Positions 33,997 through 43,678 of a DNA stretch of 64,000 nt are shown piece after piece. Source of the DNA: Spartinivicinus ruber (GTDB taxonomy: Bacteria > Pseudomonadota > Gammaproteobacteria > Pseudomonadales > Zooshikellaceae). The translations under genes and the position numbers were made by a program. The first letter of the stretch is position 1. Each line of letters begins with the position of its first letter. The notes under the pieces are model-generated. The model saw nothing but the letters and a program-made list of their open reading frames with translations, was not told the DNA's origin and did no database searches. Where the stretch lies: NCBI RefSeq assembly GCF_011009015.1, contig NZ_CP048881.1:1-64000 (forward strand), given 5' to 3'.

Positions 33997-34254
33997 ATGA
34001 CCACACTAAATACAGTTGAATTAAAAGAGCCGATTACACGCGGCAAGAAAACCCTTGATAAAATTAGTTTACGAGAACCACGAGCCGGGGAACTGAGAGG
34101 GCTAGAGCTAATGTCCATTGTTCGCATGGATGTAAACAGCTTGCGTATTCTATTACCCCGTATCAGTGAATTAAATGCTAATGAAGTGGATCAATTACAC
34201 CCGGCGGACCTTACTAAATTAGCCTCAGAGATTACGGTTTTTTTGGCAGGCTAA
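33997..34254 (+). CDS. Tail assembly chaperone E (module 1), donor of a -1 frameshift
   Basis: 85 residues: KEPITRGKKTLDKISLREPRAGELRGLELMSIVRMD, a P2 gpE/Mu gp41-type tail assembly protein. Near its end the reading frame crosses T TTT TTG (34239-34245) and stops at 34254 when translated normally. A share of ribosomes should slip back one base and continue into the E' frame, giving the longer E+E' protein. Confidence 0.88.
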   Translation: MTTLNTVELKEPITRGKKTLDKISLREPRAGELRGLELMSIVRMDVNSLRILLPRISELNANEVDQLHPADLTKLASEITVFLAG

Positions 34255-34418
34255 CGGCAGTGCCTAATGATGTAATGGATATCGAGGCTGACTTGTTTAT
34301 GGTATTTCAAGGCTGGAATGCAACGACTACCGAAAAAATGACCCTTTCTGAACTGATGTTGTGGCATCAAAAAGCCACCCAACGACAAGAAAAAATCAAC
34401 GCACAATTACACTCATAG
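34239..34418 (+). CDS. Frameshift extension E' (module 1) and its slippery site
   Basis: After a -1 slip at T TTT TTG (34239-34245, zero frame TTT TTG), the frame reads without a stop to TAG at 34416-34418. Its sequence DIEADLFMVFQGW ... MTLSELMLWHQKATQR matches the P2 GpE' family (E-L-x-x-W-x-x-x-A-x-R). P2 uses this same heptamer for E+E'. Both products probably chaperone the tape measure before tube assembly. The extension needs no start codon of its own. Confidence 0.82.
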   Translation, partial: FFGRLTAVPNDVMDIEADLFMVFQGWNATTTEKMTLSELMLWHQKATQRQEKINAQLHS

Positions 34419-34428
34419 GAATTAATCA

Positions 34429-36909
34429 TTGACCAGTACCACCATGCGCTTACAAATGGTGATGGAACTGGCGGACCGGCTCAGTGCGCCTATGAATCAG
34501 GTAACACAACGCACTGAGCGTTTTAACCGTGAAGTTTCAGAAAGCCATCAAAGACTAGATGAACTAGGCAATACCCGTCGTGTGTTGGAGCAATTTAGAC
34601 GACTACGACAGCGAACAGAGCAAACGGGAGAAGCATTTGAAGAGGCCAGGCGAGAGTCTACCCGAATAGCACGCGAATTTAACCGCACCACCAGCCCCAC
34701 AGCAGCCCTTACGCGCCGACTGCAAGAAGCGACGGCACAGACCAGGGCATTAAGGCAGCAACACTTAGAAGAGCGCCAGGAGCTGCAACAGCTGCGGCTA
34801 CAGCTACAGCAAGCCGATTTATCCACGACGAACTTAGATCATGCGACACTCAGCTTACAACGGCGTACAGACCGCTATAACCGTGAATTGGAGGAGCAGC
34901 AGCGACAGCTTGAGCGTACTCAAGCCAGGCAAGAACGACTCAACCAACTGCAAGCGCGTAGCAGCGACCTTAAATCAAAACTGGTGGGTGATGCGGCCAA
35001 ATTAACAGGTGCTGTCTTTGCCGTAAAACAACTGTCGGATGCCTATGCTGATGTGGTATCAGCTAAGGGTGAAATAGGCTCTTTAGGGATTACCGAAGCA
35101 GGGCAAAACATCATTGCAGAAAAAGCCCGTGAATATTCCAATCAATTTGCAGGCACGACAACTGAAGCGTTTATCCTGGCGTCTTACGATATTAAGTCGG
35201 GTATATCCTCGCTTGGTGACTCAGCAGTGGGTGAGTTTACTAAAATAGCCGCCTTAACAGCCGGTGCCACCAAATCCAGCACAGCCGAAATGACCAGCTT
35301 ATTCGCGTCAGGTTATGCGATTTATCGTGATCAATTTAGTGACTTTGCAAAAGGCTATATCAAGGATTGGGAACAATTAAGCGCTGAAGAAAAGGATATT
35401 CAATTCGGTCAGACGCTCAGTGCGGGTATTTCGTCGTCTGTGCAAATGTTTAAAACCGATGGGCCTAAAGTGGGACAAGCCCTTAGTACACTAGGTGCAA
35501 CCGCTACCAGTGCTGGGGCTGCAATGGAAGAGCAGTTCAGTGTATTAGGGATGCTATCAGCGTCAATGCAAGGCGGCGAAGCGGCTACAAAATACAAGCG
35601 ATTTATATTAAGTGCCGGTAAAGCCGGTGAAAAACTTGGCTTACAGTTTTTGGATGCTAACAATAAATTATTACCAACCGTCGATATTTTACGGCGTTTG
35701 AAAGAGCAATACGGCGACACCCTGGATGATGTAGAAAAGCAAGAATTAAGCAAAGCTTTTGGTACATCGGAAGCCGTAGACCTGATTGACATGTTATTCC
35801 CCAAAATTAATGAGCTAGACAGTACTGTTGGTAAAATGCGGGATAACTTGCAAAAAGGCATGAAAACGACCAATGCAATGGCTGACAATATTTTGTCGGG
35901 TGGTACCAATGAAGCCTATGAGTTATTAGGCCAACGCTTTAATAACCTGGCTGTTACTGTCGGTGAAATATTCGCACCTGCTTTAATTGCTGTATCCAAT
36001 TTATTGGGTGAGGCGGCTATTGTTGTGCAGGATTTAATTAAGGATTTTCCGTTTGTTTCTAAAGCGATTTTATGGGGGGCGGGGGCCTTCGTTGCCTTAA
36101 AAGTAGCGATGATAGCAGGGCGAACCGCGATGTTAGCCTGGAATGCTGCCACCTTGTTTGGCCTCACGACAGCCAGTAGTTTAAATCTGGCAATGATCCG
36201 AATGGGGGCAATTCATACGGCACTAGCAGTAAAAACAGCAGCCATTACCGCCGCCCAATGGTTATGGAATACTGCATTAATGGCTAACCCCATTGGCTTA
36301 GTCATCACAGCAGTAGGCGCATTAATTGGGTTAGCGGCTTATCTGGTGGATGACTGGGGCGCGGTAGGGCAGTGGTTTTTGAGCTTATGGGATGACATAA
36401 CCGCGCTGTTTTGGAATGGCTGGGAAGTGATTAAAACGGTATTTTCTTATTCGCCACTGGCGCTACTCATACAACACTGGCAACCCATTACAGGCTATTT
36501 TGATAGCTTATGTGAAGCCGTAAAAAATATATTCTCAATTGCCTGGCAGTGGATACAAGACACGGTTATTGGACCGATCATGGCGATTAAGGAAACGCTA
36601 GGAGCCGCATGGAATAGCCTGTTTGGTGATGATGATCAGTCGGTAGAGGTGACTCAGAAAGTTAAACAAATCTCTGACCAGGCTGTAAAAATCTCGAATG
36701 AAAACCCCGATATTACTAGCCAGATTAAACAACCAGAGCCATTAACAGGCAGCACCAGGGGTATGAATCAAACCAATAACTACCAAATAGCGGTTAATGT
36801 TGACCAACCCAACGCGACACCCGATGAAATCAATAAAGCCGTTGCTAAGGCTATGGATGAACACCAGCGAAAAAATGCCCGCTCAATAAGAGGCAATTTA
36901 CATGATTAA
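34429..36909 (+). CDS. Tail tape measure protein (module 1)
   Basis: 826 residues. I start at TTG 34429 because agga lies 8 nt upstream; ATG 34444 is an alternative. The N-terminal 180 residues form a long Arg/Gln-rich coiled coil (QQLERTQARQERLNQLQARSSDL). Membrane-like helices lie at about 520-640 (FPFVSKAILWGAGAFVALKVAMIAG, NPIGLVITAVGALIGLAAYLV). It sets tail length and probably helps DNA entry. It follows E' at once, as expected. Confidence 0.88.
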   Translation: MTSTTMRLQMVMELADRLSAPMNQVTQRTERFNREVSESHQRLDELGNTRRVLEQFRRLRQRTEQTGEAFEEARRESTRIAREFNRTTSPTAALTRRLQEATAQTRALRQQHLEERQELQQLRLQLQQADLSTTNLDHATLSLQRRTDRYNRELEEQQRQLERTQARQERLNQLQARSSDLKSKLVGDAAKLTGAVFAVKQLSDAYADVVSAKGEIGSLGITEAGQNIIAEKAREYSNQFAGTTTEAFILASYDIKSGISSLGDSAVGEFTKIAALTAGATKSSTAEMTSLFASGYAIYRDQFSDFAKGYIKDWEQLSAEEKDIQFGQTLSAGISSSVQMFKTDGPKVGQALSTLGATATSAGAAMEEQFSVLGMLSASMQGGEAATKYKRFILSAGKAGEKLGLQFLDANNKLLPTVDILRRLKEQYGDTLDDVEKQELSKAFGTSEAVDLIDMLFPKINELDSTVGKMRDNLQKGMKTTNAMADNILSGGTNEAYELLGQRFNNLAVTVGEIFAPALIAVSNLLGEAAIVVQDLIKDFPFVSKAILWGAGAFVALKVAMIAGRTAMLAWNAATLFGLTTASSLNLAMIRMGAIHTALAVKTAAITAAQWLWNTALMANPIGLVITAVGALIGLAAYLVDDWGAVGQWFLSLWDDITALFWNGWEVIKTVFSYSPLALLIQHWQPITGYFDSLCEAVKNIFSIAWQWIQDTVIGPIMAIKETLGAAWNSLFGDDDQSVEVTQKVKQISDQAVKISNENPDITSQIKQPEPLTGSTRGMNQTNNYQIAVNVDQPNATPDEINKAVAKAMDEHQRKNARSIRGNLHD

Positions 36910-37324
36910 TGACATACCCAATCAAACCATGATGGCAATAGGCGACTTTATTTTTAGTGTGAATACTCTGGAATATCAGTCACTCAAAACAAGCCAAAGC
37001 TGGCGCTGGGCTAATAAAGATCGCTACGGGCGCAAACCTGCTAAGCAATATCATGGACCAGGGGCAACGAAAAAAACCTTAGATATTGCCGTCTATCCAG
37101 AAAAAAAACAGGATTTTTATTGGTTTGATCAACTGCAACAACTGGCGGATAAAGGCGAGCCTTACCGCTTAATTGGTGGCTCACCGGCTGGCGGTGTGGA
37201 TTTAGGATTATGGGTAATTGACCAAATAGACCGAAGTGACGCATATTTTTATGAAGATGGTACACCAATGGAAATGAAAGGTAGCTTAACAATCTCAGAA
37301 TACGGTGAGGATGAAACCGGGTGA
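36902..37324 (+). CDS. Tail protein U (module 1)
   Basis: 140 residues, P2 gpU family: MAIGDFIFSVNTLEYQSLKTSQSWRWANKDRYGRKPAKQYHGPG at the start and a C-terminal EMKGSLTISEYGED. It overlaps the tape measure by 8 bp and the X gene by 4 bp (GTGA). Probably a tail tip hub or terminator component. Confidence 0.85.
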   Translation: MINDIPNQTMMAIGDFIFSVNTLEYQSLKTSQSWRWANKDRYGRKPAKQYHGPGATKKTLDIAVYPEKKQDFYWFDQLQQLADKGEPYRLIGGSPAGGVDLGLWVIDQIDRSDAYFYEDGTPMEMKGSLTISEYGEDETG

Positions 37325-37524
37325 AATATCGAACACAACAGAATGATATGCTCGATGCTATTTGCCATAAATATTATCAAGGTAATATCGCTGCCCTCGA
37401 TGCTGTACTAGCCGCAAACCCAGGAATAGCAAAGCATGGCGCTTTGCTTCCTGCAGGTTTGACGTTGAAGCTACCTGAAATAGCAACCGAACAAAAAGAC
37501 CAGCGAATAACGTTGTGGGATTAA
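37321..37524 (+). CDS. Tail protein X, LysM-like (module 1)
   Basis: 67 residues starting with GTG 37321. The P2 gpX family is a small LysM-like fold: YRTQQNDMLDAICHKYYQGNIAALDAVLAANPGIA, ALLPAGLTLKLPEI. It locks the tube tip. It ends 3 bp from the leftward membrane gene, which separates it from D. Confidence 0.85.
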   Translation: MKYRTQQNDMLDAICHKYYQGNIAALDAVLAANPGIAKHGALLPAGLTLKLPEIATEQKDQRITLWD

Positions 37525-37829
37525 TGAAAACTTTTAAGCAAGATATAAAATAGGACTAATAGACATATCAAACAGGTACCTGCTATTAGCTCAAGAATAA
37601 ATACCACTTTGTACTGACCTAACTCAGGTTTATTCAAAAGCCAAATGGTTAAGCCATACCAAATGACTAGGAGCACAACTAATAGGATTAGCGCTGGCGT
37701 GTAGGTTATGGCAGGAATAATTAACAGAAATAGAGTAACTGGCAACCACAGGATAGACACATAAACCAGCTTTTTGTTTATAGGGGGCTGTTTGCCATTA
37801 GAGCTATTATAGAAATCATCATCACTCAT
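37521..37829 (-). CDS. Small membrane protein inserted between X and D
   Basis: 102 residues from ATG 37829 (MSDDDFYNSSNGKQPPINKK). Three membrane segments follow: VYVSILWLPVTLFLLIIPAI, ALILLVVLLVIWYGLTIWLL and VVFILELIAGTCLICLLVLFYILL. It lies against the tail operon, filling about 300 bp that are absent between X and D in the second module. An accessory gene, perhaps affecting the lysogen envelope or superinfection. Family unknown. Confidence 0.65.
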   Translation of the reverse strand: MSDDDFYNSSNGKQPPINKKLVYVSILWLPVTLFLLIIPAITYTPALILLVVLLVIWYGLTIWLLNKPELGQYKVVFILELIAGTCLICLLVLFYILLKSFH

Positions 37830-37830
37830 T

Positions 37831-38805
37831 TTGTCACGTCGTAAAATAGTGAAAACCGTATTTAAAATATTAGCCAACCAACAAAATATCACTCAATTAA
37901 TTGCTGACCGATTAATTAAACTGACCATTCAAGATGAAGCTGGTACAAAATCGGATGCTGTAACCATCGACTTAGATAACCGCGACCAGGCTATTCATTT
38001 TCCGAAAACTGGGGCAGAGCTAGAAGTGTGGTTAAACGGCATCTACAAGGGGCTGTATGTGGTGGATGAGCTAGAAGAGTCACTAGACGACGATAGCCTG
38101 ACTATCCACGGCAAAGCGGCCAACATGAAGGGGAGTATAAAAGCTACTCATGATGCGTCGTATGACAATATCACGCTAAAAGAGCTAGCCAGCACAGTTG
38201 CTAATAAGCATGGTTATCAGCTGGCCATTAACCCTGAATTAACTGGAATACAGTTTGAGCATATCGACCAGCGAGGTGAGAGTGATTTAAACCTATTAAC
38301 CCGGCTAGCCAATCAACATAATGCAATAGCCAAAGCGATGGCGAATAAGCTGTATATTGTGCCAAAAGGTGAAAGCCGAAATATTCGAAATCAAAAATTA
38401 CCTATCCTCACAATTAGCGACCCATACAACAGCAGTGGCCGCGTTGTTATTAATGAGCGTAACGATTACCAGGCCGTTCAAGCCTATTGGTTTTCGGAAG
38501 AGAAGCAACAAAAAATAGCTGTGATAGCCGGACAGGGTGAACCTAAATATGTTTTACGGGAAACCTACAAAACGGCAGATGACGCTAAAAGTGCAGCTAA
38601 CGCAAAGCTGAATATGCTAAAGCGAGGTAAAAAATCACTGTCACTTACACGGCCATTGTCTCCAGAGATAGCGCCAGAACAGCGAATAATGATAGTGAAC
38701 CATAAGACAAGTGCGAATGGTGAATGGGTGGTTAAATCAGTGGGGCATAGTTTAGGCAGTGGCTTTGCTGAGACTAGTTTGGAGTTGGTGCTACCTAAAA
38801 AGTAA
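37831..38805 (+). CDS. Tail late-control protein D (module 1)
   Basis: 324 residues of the P2 gpD family: ILANQQNITQLIADRLIKLTIQDEAGTKSD, ESDLNLLTRLANQHNAIAKAMANKLYIVPKG and the C-terminal GEWVVKSVGHSLGSGF. It is the hub on which spike V sits, comparable with the T4 gp27 fold. The start is unclear: TTG 37831 or GTG 37849, neither with a clear ribosome site, perhaps because the membrane gene insertion disrupted the leader. Confidence 0.82.
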   Translation: MSRRKIVKTVFKILANQQNITQLIADRLIKLTIQDEAGTKSDAVTIDLDNRDQAIHFPKTGAELEVWLNGIYKGLYVVDELEESLDDDSLTIHGKAANMKGSIKATHDASYDNITLKELASTVANKHGYQLAINPELTGIQFEHIDQRGESDLNLLTRLANQHNAIAKAMANKLYIVPKGESRNIRNQKLPILTISDPYNSSGRVVINERNDYQAVQAYWFSEEKQQKIAVIAGQGEPKYVLRETYKTADDAKSAANAKLNMLKRGKKSLSLTRPLSPEIAPEQRIMIVNHKTSANGEWVVKSVGHSLGSGFAETSLELVLPKK

Positions 38806-38903
38806 TTAAACCAAAAGTAAGACACCTGATTTTTGTATTGTGCAATACAATTAAAAGGCTCTAGAACAAGGGTTACAGAATTAAATATTTTTTATAAAAA
38901 GGT

Positions 38904-38931
38904 TTGACAGCTTTATTTATAATATTAGAAT
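38904..38931 (+). promoter_or_regulatory. Promoter for the MFS transporter gene
   Basis: TTGACA (38904-38909), 16-bp spacer and TAGAAT (38926-38931). It is the only strong promoter in the 232-bp gap between D and the transporter. The same hexamers and spacer occur at 59269-59296, after the second module's D gene. Confidence 0.7.
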
Positions 38932-39037
38932 GTGAACTTGATCTAGATTTGTATAGACAGGATTTCCGTTGGCTACAGAACCTTGTTAATGAATAGATCA
39001 AAAATAGTTTTTTAGGATTCTGGAGTAAAATAACGAA

Positions 39038-40279
39038 ATGGTTTCGTGGTCTAAACGGATTGGTATAGTTACTGGCAATACATTTGAATACTATGATATA
39101 GCTGTATTCGCCGCAATTTCCACTTACATAGCAGCTAACTTTTTCCCTGGTGATACAAAAAACTCATTGTTATTTGTATGGGGAATATTTGCGTTGCGGT
39201 TCCTTATGAGGCCAGTTGGCGGCTTAGTCATGGGGAGGTATGCAGATAAATACGGCAGAAAACCAGCCCTGATTTTAACTAGTGCAATCATTGGAACAGC
39301 GACAATAACACTTGCTTTATTGCCCACATACAACGAAATAGGGCTGTTAGCGCCATGTATATTACTGCTATTACAAATGATGCAATCTTTTTGTTTTGGT
39401 GGAGAATACCCGGTTGTTATTAGTTACTTAATTGATAACGCAGAAGAAAAAGAACGGTCTAAAGTATCGGCACTTATCGTTGCTAGTAGCATGATGGGTG
39501 TGATTTTATCGCTTATAATAACATTCATTCTAGAATATTCGTTAACAAATGAGCAGATGACAGCTTGGGGCTGGCGAATTCCGTTAATGCTAGGTGTATT
39601 CAATATTATTTTTAGTTTTTATTTTAAATTAAAATTGACTGATAAATTGCCTGCAACTACAAGCCAGCAACAGCATAGATTTGATATTAGCTCTATTACT
39701 AAAGTATTTCTCGTTGCCATTCCTGCAGGGATTACGTTTTATGTAAATGCTGTTTCGTCAAATACCGTTATCAATGCCTTTACAGATGATAGTGCAGTAA
39801 AAACGCTGTTTTCATTGCTCAGCAATACAATGTTAGTAGTACTGTTTTTATTAGCTGGCTGGCTAATTGATCGGTACTCAACAGCAGAGAAAGCGATGAC
39901 AGCAGGCATTTACAGTCTGATACTGTTTTCAGCCCCCTTATACATGCTATTAGACAGCACAAATTTGGTTATTTTGGTCATGGCAAAACTGTGTATTTTG
40001 GGTATTTCTGCAATCATTTTAGCACCAACATGTGCGGTAATTTTTGAGCAAACAACCGCTGCTAATAGAACAACCTCAATAGCGCTTGGCTACAATGTAG
40101 CTCTGTCTATATTTGGTGGTTTGACACCATTAGCTATTACTGCACTTTCAAGCTACGACGCTATTTATACAGGTCTGGTATTAGGTGCGACTGGTCTAAC
40201 GTATGTAATAGCTATCAAGGGAATGAGTGCTAACTTTGACGAAAAAATCAAAAGTAGCGAGAATATGGCTCTTAACTAA
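39038..40279 (+). CDS. MFS transporter, metabolite:H+ symporter (MHS)-like
   Basis: 413 residues, about 12 membrane helices. The MFS loop 2-3 motif is GRYADKYGRK (66-75) and the MHS-type FGGEYP follows in helix 4 (about 126). These import small organic acids or compatible solutes using the proton gradient. It has its own promoter and a terminator (40290), so it is a complete cargo unit between two phage modules, directly left of the transposon. Substrate not predictable. Confidence 0.82.
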   Translation: MVSWSKRIGIVTGNTFEYYDIAVFAAISTYIAANFFPGDTKNSLLFVWGIFALRFLMRPVGGLVMGRYADKYGRKPALILTSAIIGTATITLALLPTYNEIGLLAPCILLLLQMMQSFCFGGEYPVVISYLIDNAEEKERSKVSALIVASSMMGVILSLIITFILEYSLTNEQMTAWGWRIPLMLGVFNIIFSFYFKLKLTDKLPATTSQQQHRFDISSITKVFLVAIPAGITFYVNAVSSNTVINAFTDDSAVKTLFSLLSNTMLVVLFLLAGWLIDRYSTAEKAMTAGIYSLILFSAPLYMLLDSTNLVILVMAKLCILGISAIILAPTCAVIFEQTTAANRTTSIALGYNVALSIFGGLTPLAITALSSYDAIYTGLVLGATGLTYVIAIKGMSANFDEKIKSSENMALN

Positions 40280-40289
40280 AAACACTAGT

Positions 40290-40316
40290 AAGCCTACCTG
40301 TTTAACAAGTAGGCTT
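40290..40316 (+). terminator. Terminator after the MFS gene
   Basis: AAGCCTAC (40290-40297) pairs with GTAGGCTT (40309-40316), 8-bp perfect stem and 11-nt loop; a weak T tract follows. It lies 14 bp before the transposon end. Confidence 0.65.
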
Positions 40317-40330
40317 TAGGTCTTGTTATA

Positions 40331-40365
40331 GGGGTCCTGTGGAAGAACCCTCGAAAATGACGAGT
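40331..40365 (+). repeat. Left terminal inverted repeat of the Tn3 element
   Basis: It starts GGGGTCCTGTGG and ends GAAAATGACGAGT, the reverse complement of the right end with mismatches at positions 5 and 8 only. Confidence 0.9.
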
Positions 40366-40380
40366 GCATGGGATAATTGA

Positions 40381-43300
40381 TTAAAGTTCGAGTAATAACT
40401 GAGCTTCTTTACTGTCTTCTGATATATTCAAGTCTGATTGACTGTCTCTCCAAAAGAGCTGTTTTACATGCTTCTCCAGAATCTGCGCCATAGCCTCCAC
40501 GTCAATTTTTCCGTTACTTTTCTTAAAGCTATAACGGCCTGTAAATAGCATGTGCGTCCAAGCAATGGGCGATACTCGGATAAATTCATCAATAGCCTTT
40601 TGAGACGCACCATTGGCTAACATTTTCTCATGCACTGAGTTCAGGATCATGCTGTTATATGCAATGATGCAATTGGCAACTAGCCTAGCAGCATGGGCAC
40701 TGATGCGATTTTCGACAATTTTTTTGCCTTGGAATACGCCTTTGTAGGTTTTTCTGATGTTGTTTTGTAGCTGATGATAAGCTTCAGTTCGGTTTCTTGC
40801 GGTTCGAATTGCTTTTCGGAGTTGCATGTCATCAATCAGGTTAAGCACATGGATACTCTTAAAAATAGTGTTATATTCAAACAGTGCGGCTTTTAACCTG
40901 GCGTAGCGTGAATGGGAGTTGAGCTTTCGAATGATATTGCTTTGGGTGTTTTCTTGCATTATCAGGGACAATAATACCCGCATCACACCCCGCCGTTGAG
41001 AACGAATGCGTTCAACGTTAATAACTCCTTTAGGCTTGATAACGCTAGTATCGTAATCTAAGGGTTGAGCAGCATATAAATTGTCAGCAGCTTCCCGTAC
41101 ATTTTTAATACTAGGGACATAATCTACATCAATAGAGTCCAGCGCTACAAAGTTCAGCTTGTTTAGTGAGTGGTTGTCACCAGTCACCATGTGAATATCA
41201 ATATCAGTTTTATTGTTGTATATCATGTCGTAAAGTGAGTGGCCTTCATACTCATTCAAACCGATGTTTTTTGCATTCACAGCAACGTAATTAGCGATCA
41301 GTGTATAGAGGGATATACCTCGACCTTTACCTAGGTATTTTCTGGAATAGCGTGATTGAATAGTGCTATCAGTAGTCATAAATTTTTGCCCATCAGCGTC
41401 AGCCAGCACCTTTTCATCCATTAAATTCCACTGTTTAAAAATCGGCAGCAAATGAATGTAGTTACTGACAATATCATTAGCTGCACACAGTGTATCGATA
41501 CGAATAAAATCCTCCCGAGTTGATCGCAACTGATTAAGCTCTAAGTCTGACATGTCCGCCATTTTTAAAGCACCAAACCCAAAGGCTTCCGATAATAAGC
41601 AAGCGTTTATTGCCTGAGGCAGTGGTTTTTTCCGCTTGGCATAGCGGTCTTTCATGTGGGTAAATCCGTTCCACATACCAATTCGATCGCCAATGAACAT
41701 CACGATATTGGCTATTTCAGCTTTGGGAAGGTTTTTGAAGAATGCATCGTCCAGCTTCTCAGTGCTGTCATGTAGTAGGCTCCAGTGTTGCAACCCAGTT
41801 TTGGTTTCCCTAATGCTAAATCCAGGATTATTATTTTCTTGGATATTGCAGGTAGTTCGCTCCCAAGCATCATTGAGTTCTTGAAGTACATCATCAAGTC
41901 GTTGATCGCAATAAATTGGTATTTTGAGATAGCCAAAATCTGCAGCGATCTTTTCTACGTTGTCTACCAGCTTGTCATCAATTAAGTCATTATCGATATC
42001 GCAATAGGAAATACTGTCATTGCAGTATAATCTGCCCCGATCAATTTCATGATAAATTTTCTGGTAAATAAAAAATTCGAAGAGGTATGGATCAATATGG
42101 GTATCGGTTGGCTTTCGCTTCAAGTATTTAACCATGCTCTTCGGCACAGTAAATCCAAGATCATCGTAAATCTTCAAGTCTGATGGGCTTTTCCCTCTGG
42201 CGTAATGTGATTTCAACACGTCAATCAACCCGCCAATATAGCTGTTGTCTTTGTAGTATTCGAACGTCACTGTCGTGAAAATAGGGCGAAGGTACAGTGA
42301 AAAAAGCCGAGATGATTTAGCGTAGTATTCCCATAAAGCAGCTTTTTTATCGAAGGATTTGCCATCCAGAAATTCGGCCAAAGCCGAAAATTGCTCTTTG
42401 GGTAAGATACTGTAGGCCACCTCATTTAACTCTTCTTGAGTCATACTCGAACTTCGAGCTGGAAACCACTTCAGGAATTTAGCCAGTTTTGGAAAATTAG
42501 TGACGATACTAGAGCTGTGTTCCATTTGAGCTATCGAAGCGTAGGCTTTACCTGCATCCATGATCGCTCGGGTATGATAGTTAAAACTAACTATCAGGTT
42601 GTCTATTATTTGCTGATAACGGTGAAAAGCAAAACAGAGGGTGTGCAACCACTGCTGAGGTTGACTCAGCCTTCTTAATCGAGACGCTGTGTATTGCTCA
42701 GCAATATCAGCATAATAACGAACCGCATTTTTTGATAGATTTAGTAAAGGAATAAATCTTTTGGCAAAGGTATACAGTTTCTCGATGCGCAAGGCTTTGT
42801 CCACTTCTGTTTTGACTGCTGTGTATTGAAAGTCCTTTTGATCAGCGCGGATAATGTTAAGTGTAGTAATACCATCATCCCGATAAATCAGGTCAGCAAG
42901 CTGATTACTCATTGACGTAGGTATTGATGCAATGATGGTATTTAATCGATTTTCCTCATCAGAAAATGCTCGACTGAAAATATCCTGAAGTGTCGTATAG
43001 GAAGGTATAATAATTTTTTGGTGATCAAAGTAGGCTAATAGCTGGCGGAAGGCACTATGCCCTTTAGGATAGTAATGCAGTAAATCACCAACATGAGCTT
43101 GTATTTCAGGTGTAAAATCCGATGTCCAATTGCGATAGCTGAATAAATAAAGAATCGCCTGGCGTTGAATTCGAACATAGTCACGAGAAATACGCCCAGT
43201 GAACATTTTCGAGACTGGTCTACTGTAATAGGTGTTTACGATAAACTGGACATCGTTTTTGACTTCATCAAAGGTGAAATTGAAGAATTGCTGTTTAGCT

Positions 43301-43488
43301 TTGAAATACCCTAGTTGAAGTATAAAATATACACATGTTTTTGTGTTGGCATACTGGGCCAACACTTGTTTCTCTGACTCACTTAGTGAAAAATATAACT
43401 TTTGTTCATGCGTATTAAATATTGGCCGTACATAAAGCTCTTCGACTTCCGAGCGGGATAACAGGTGGATGCGTTTAGTGTCTTCCAT
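40381..43488 (-). CDS. tnpA: Tn3-family transposase TnpA
   Basis: 1035 residues from the second of two Met codons. The N-terminus (LLSRSEVEELYVRPIFNTHEQKLYFSLSESE) is the DUF4158 domain of Tn3-family transposases. The catalytic C-terminal half includes ADADGQKFMTTDSTIQSRYSRKYLGKGRG (first Asp), MVTGDNHSLNKL (second Asp region) and VENRISAHAARLVANCIIAYNS (Glu). It looks intact and full length, so the element may still be mobile. It drives replicative transposition. Confidence 0.92.
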   Translation of the reverse strand: MEDTKRIHLLSRSEVEELYVRPIFNTHEQKLYFSLSESEKQVLAQYANTKTCVYFILQLGYFKAKQQFFNFTFDEVKNDVQFIVNTYYSRPVSKMFTGRISRDYVRIQRQAILYLFSYRNWTSDFTPEIQAHVGDLLHYYPKGHSAFRQLLAYFDHQKIIIPSYTTLQDIFSRAFSDEENRLNTIIASIPTSMSNQLADLIYRDDGITTLNIIRADQKDFQYTAVKTEVDKALRIEKLYTFAKRFIPLLNLSKNAVRYYADIAEQYTASRLRRLSQPQQWLHTLCFAFHRYQQIIDNLIVSFNYHTRAIMDAGKAYASIAQMEHSSSIVTNFPKLAKFLKWFPARSSSMTQEELNEVAYSILPKEQFSALAEFLDGKSFDKKAALWEYYAKSSRLFSLYLRPIFTTVTFEYYKDNSYIGGLIDVLKSHYARGKSPSDLKIYDDLGFTVPKSMVKYLKRKPTDTHIDPYLFEFFIYQKIYHEIDRGRLYCNDSISYCDIDNDLIDDKLVDNVEKIAADFGYLKIPIYCDQRLDDVLQELNDAWERTTCNIQENNNPGFSIRETKTGLQHWSLLHDSTEKLDDAFFKNLPKAEIANIVMFIGDRIGMWNGFTHMKDRYAKRKKPLPQAINACLLSEAFGFGALKMADMSDLELNQLRSTREDFIRIDTLCAANDIVSNYIHLLPIFKQWNLMDEKVLADADGQKFMTTDSTIQSRYSRKYLGKGRGISLYTLIANYVAVNAKNIGLNEYEGHSLYDMIYNNKTDIDIHMVTGDNHSLNKLNFVALDSIDVDYVPSIKNVREAADNLYAAQPLDYDTSVIKPKGVINVERIRSQRRGVMRVLLSLIMQENTQSNIIRKLNSHSRYARLKAALFEYNTIFKSIHVLNLIDDMQLRKAIRTARNRTEAYHQLQNNIRKTYKGVFQGKKIVENRISAHAARLVANCIIAYNSMILNSVHEKMLANGASQKAIDEFIRVSPIAWTHMLFTGRYSFKKSNGKIDVEAMAQILEKHVKQLFWRDSQSDLNISEDSKEAQLLLEL

Positions 43489-43678
43489 CACAAGTAACTA
43501 TTTTACTCCTACCCACAAGGGCCACTGGTACTTTAGCTGAAGCTGTCGGGAAACAGTTGTTTTCCGGTCGGCACAACATTTAGAAAAAAATTACTCTTTT
43601 TGTATGCTAAGAAATGTACGGAAAACCCTGTCGATATCATATACTATACGGAAATCATAAACTATGGGTTTTCCGCAT
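43489..43678. promoter_or_regulatory. Probable res site and divergent promoters of the transposon
   Basis: The gap between the divergent tnpA and tnpR genes contains inverted GGAAAACCC ... GGGTTTTCC (43620-43672) and an internal ACGGAAA repeat, as expected for resolvase-binding subsites. Both genes must be started from here, so the resolvase probably also represses them. Confidence 0.6.

Noticed and set aside
34548-34826. Antisense frames within tape measure genes (also 35409-35909, 55715-56392)
   Set aside because: Cys/Ser-rich translations typical of shadows of coiled-coil coding DNA; no starts with ribosome sites.
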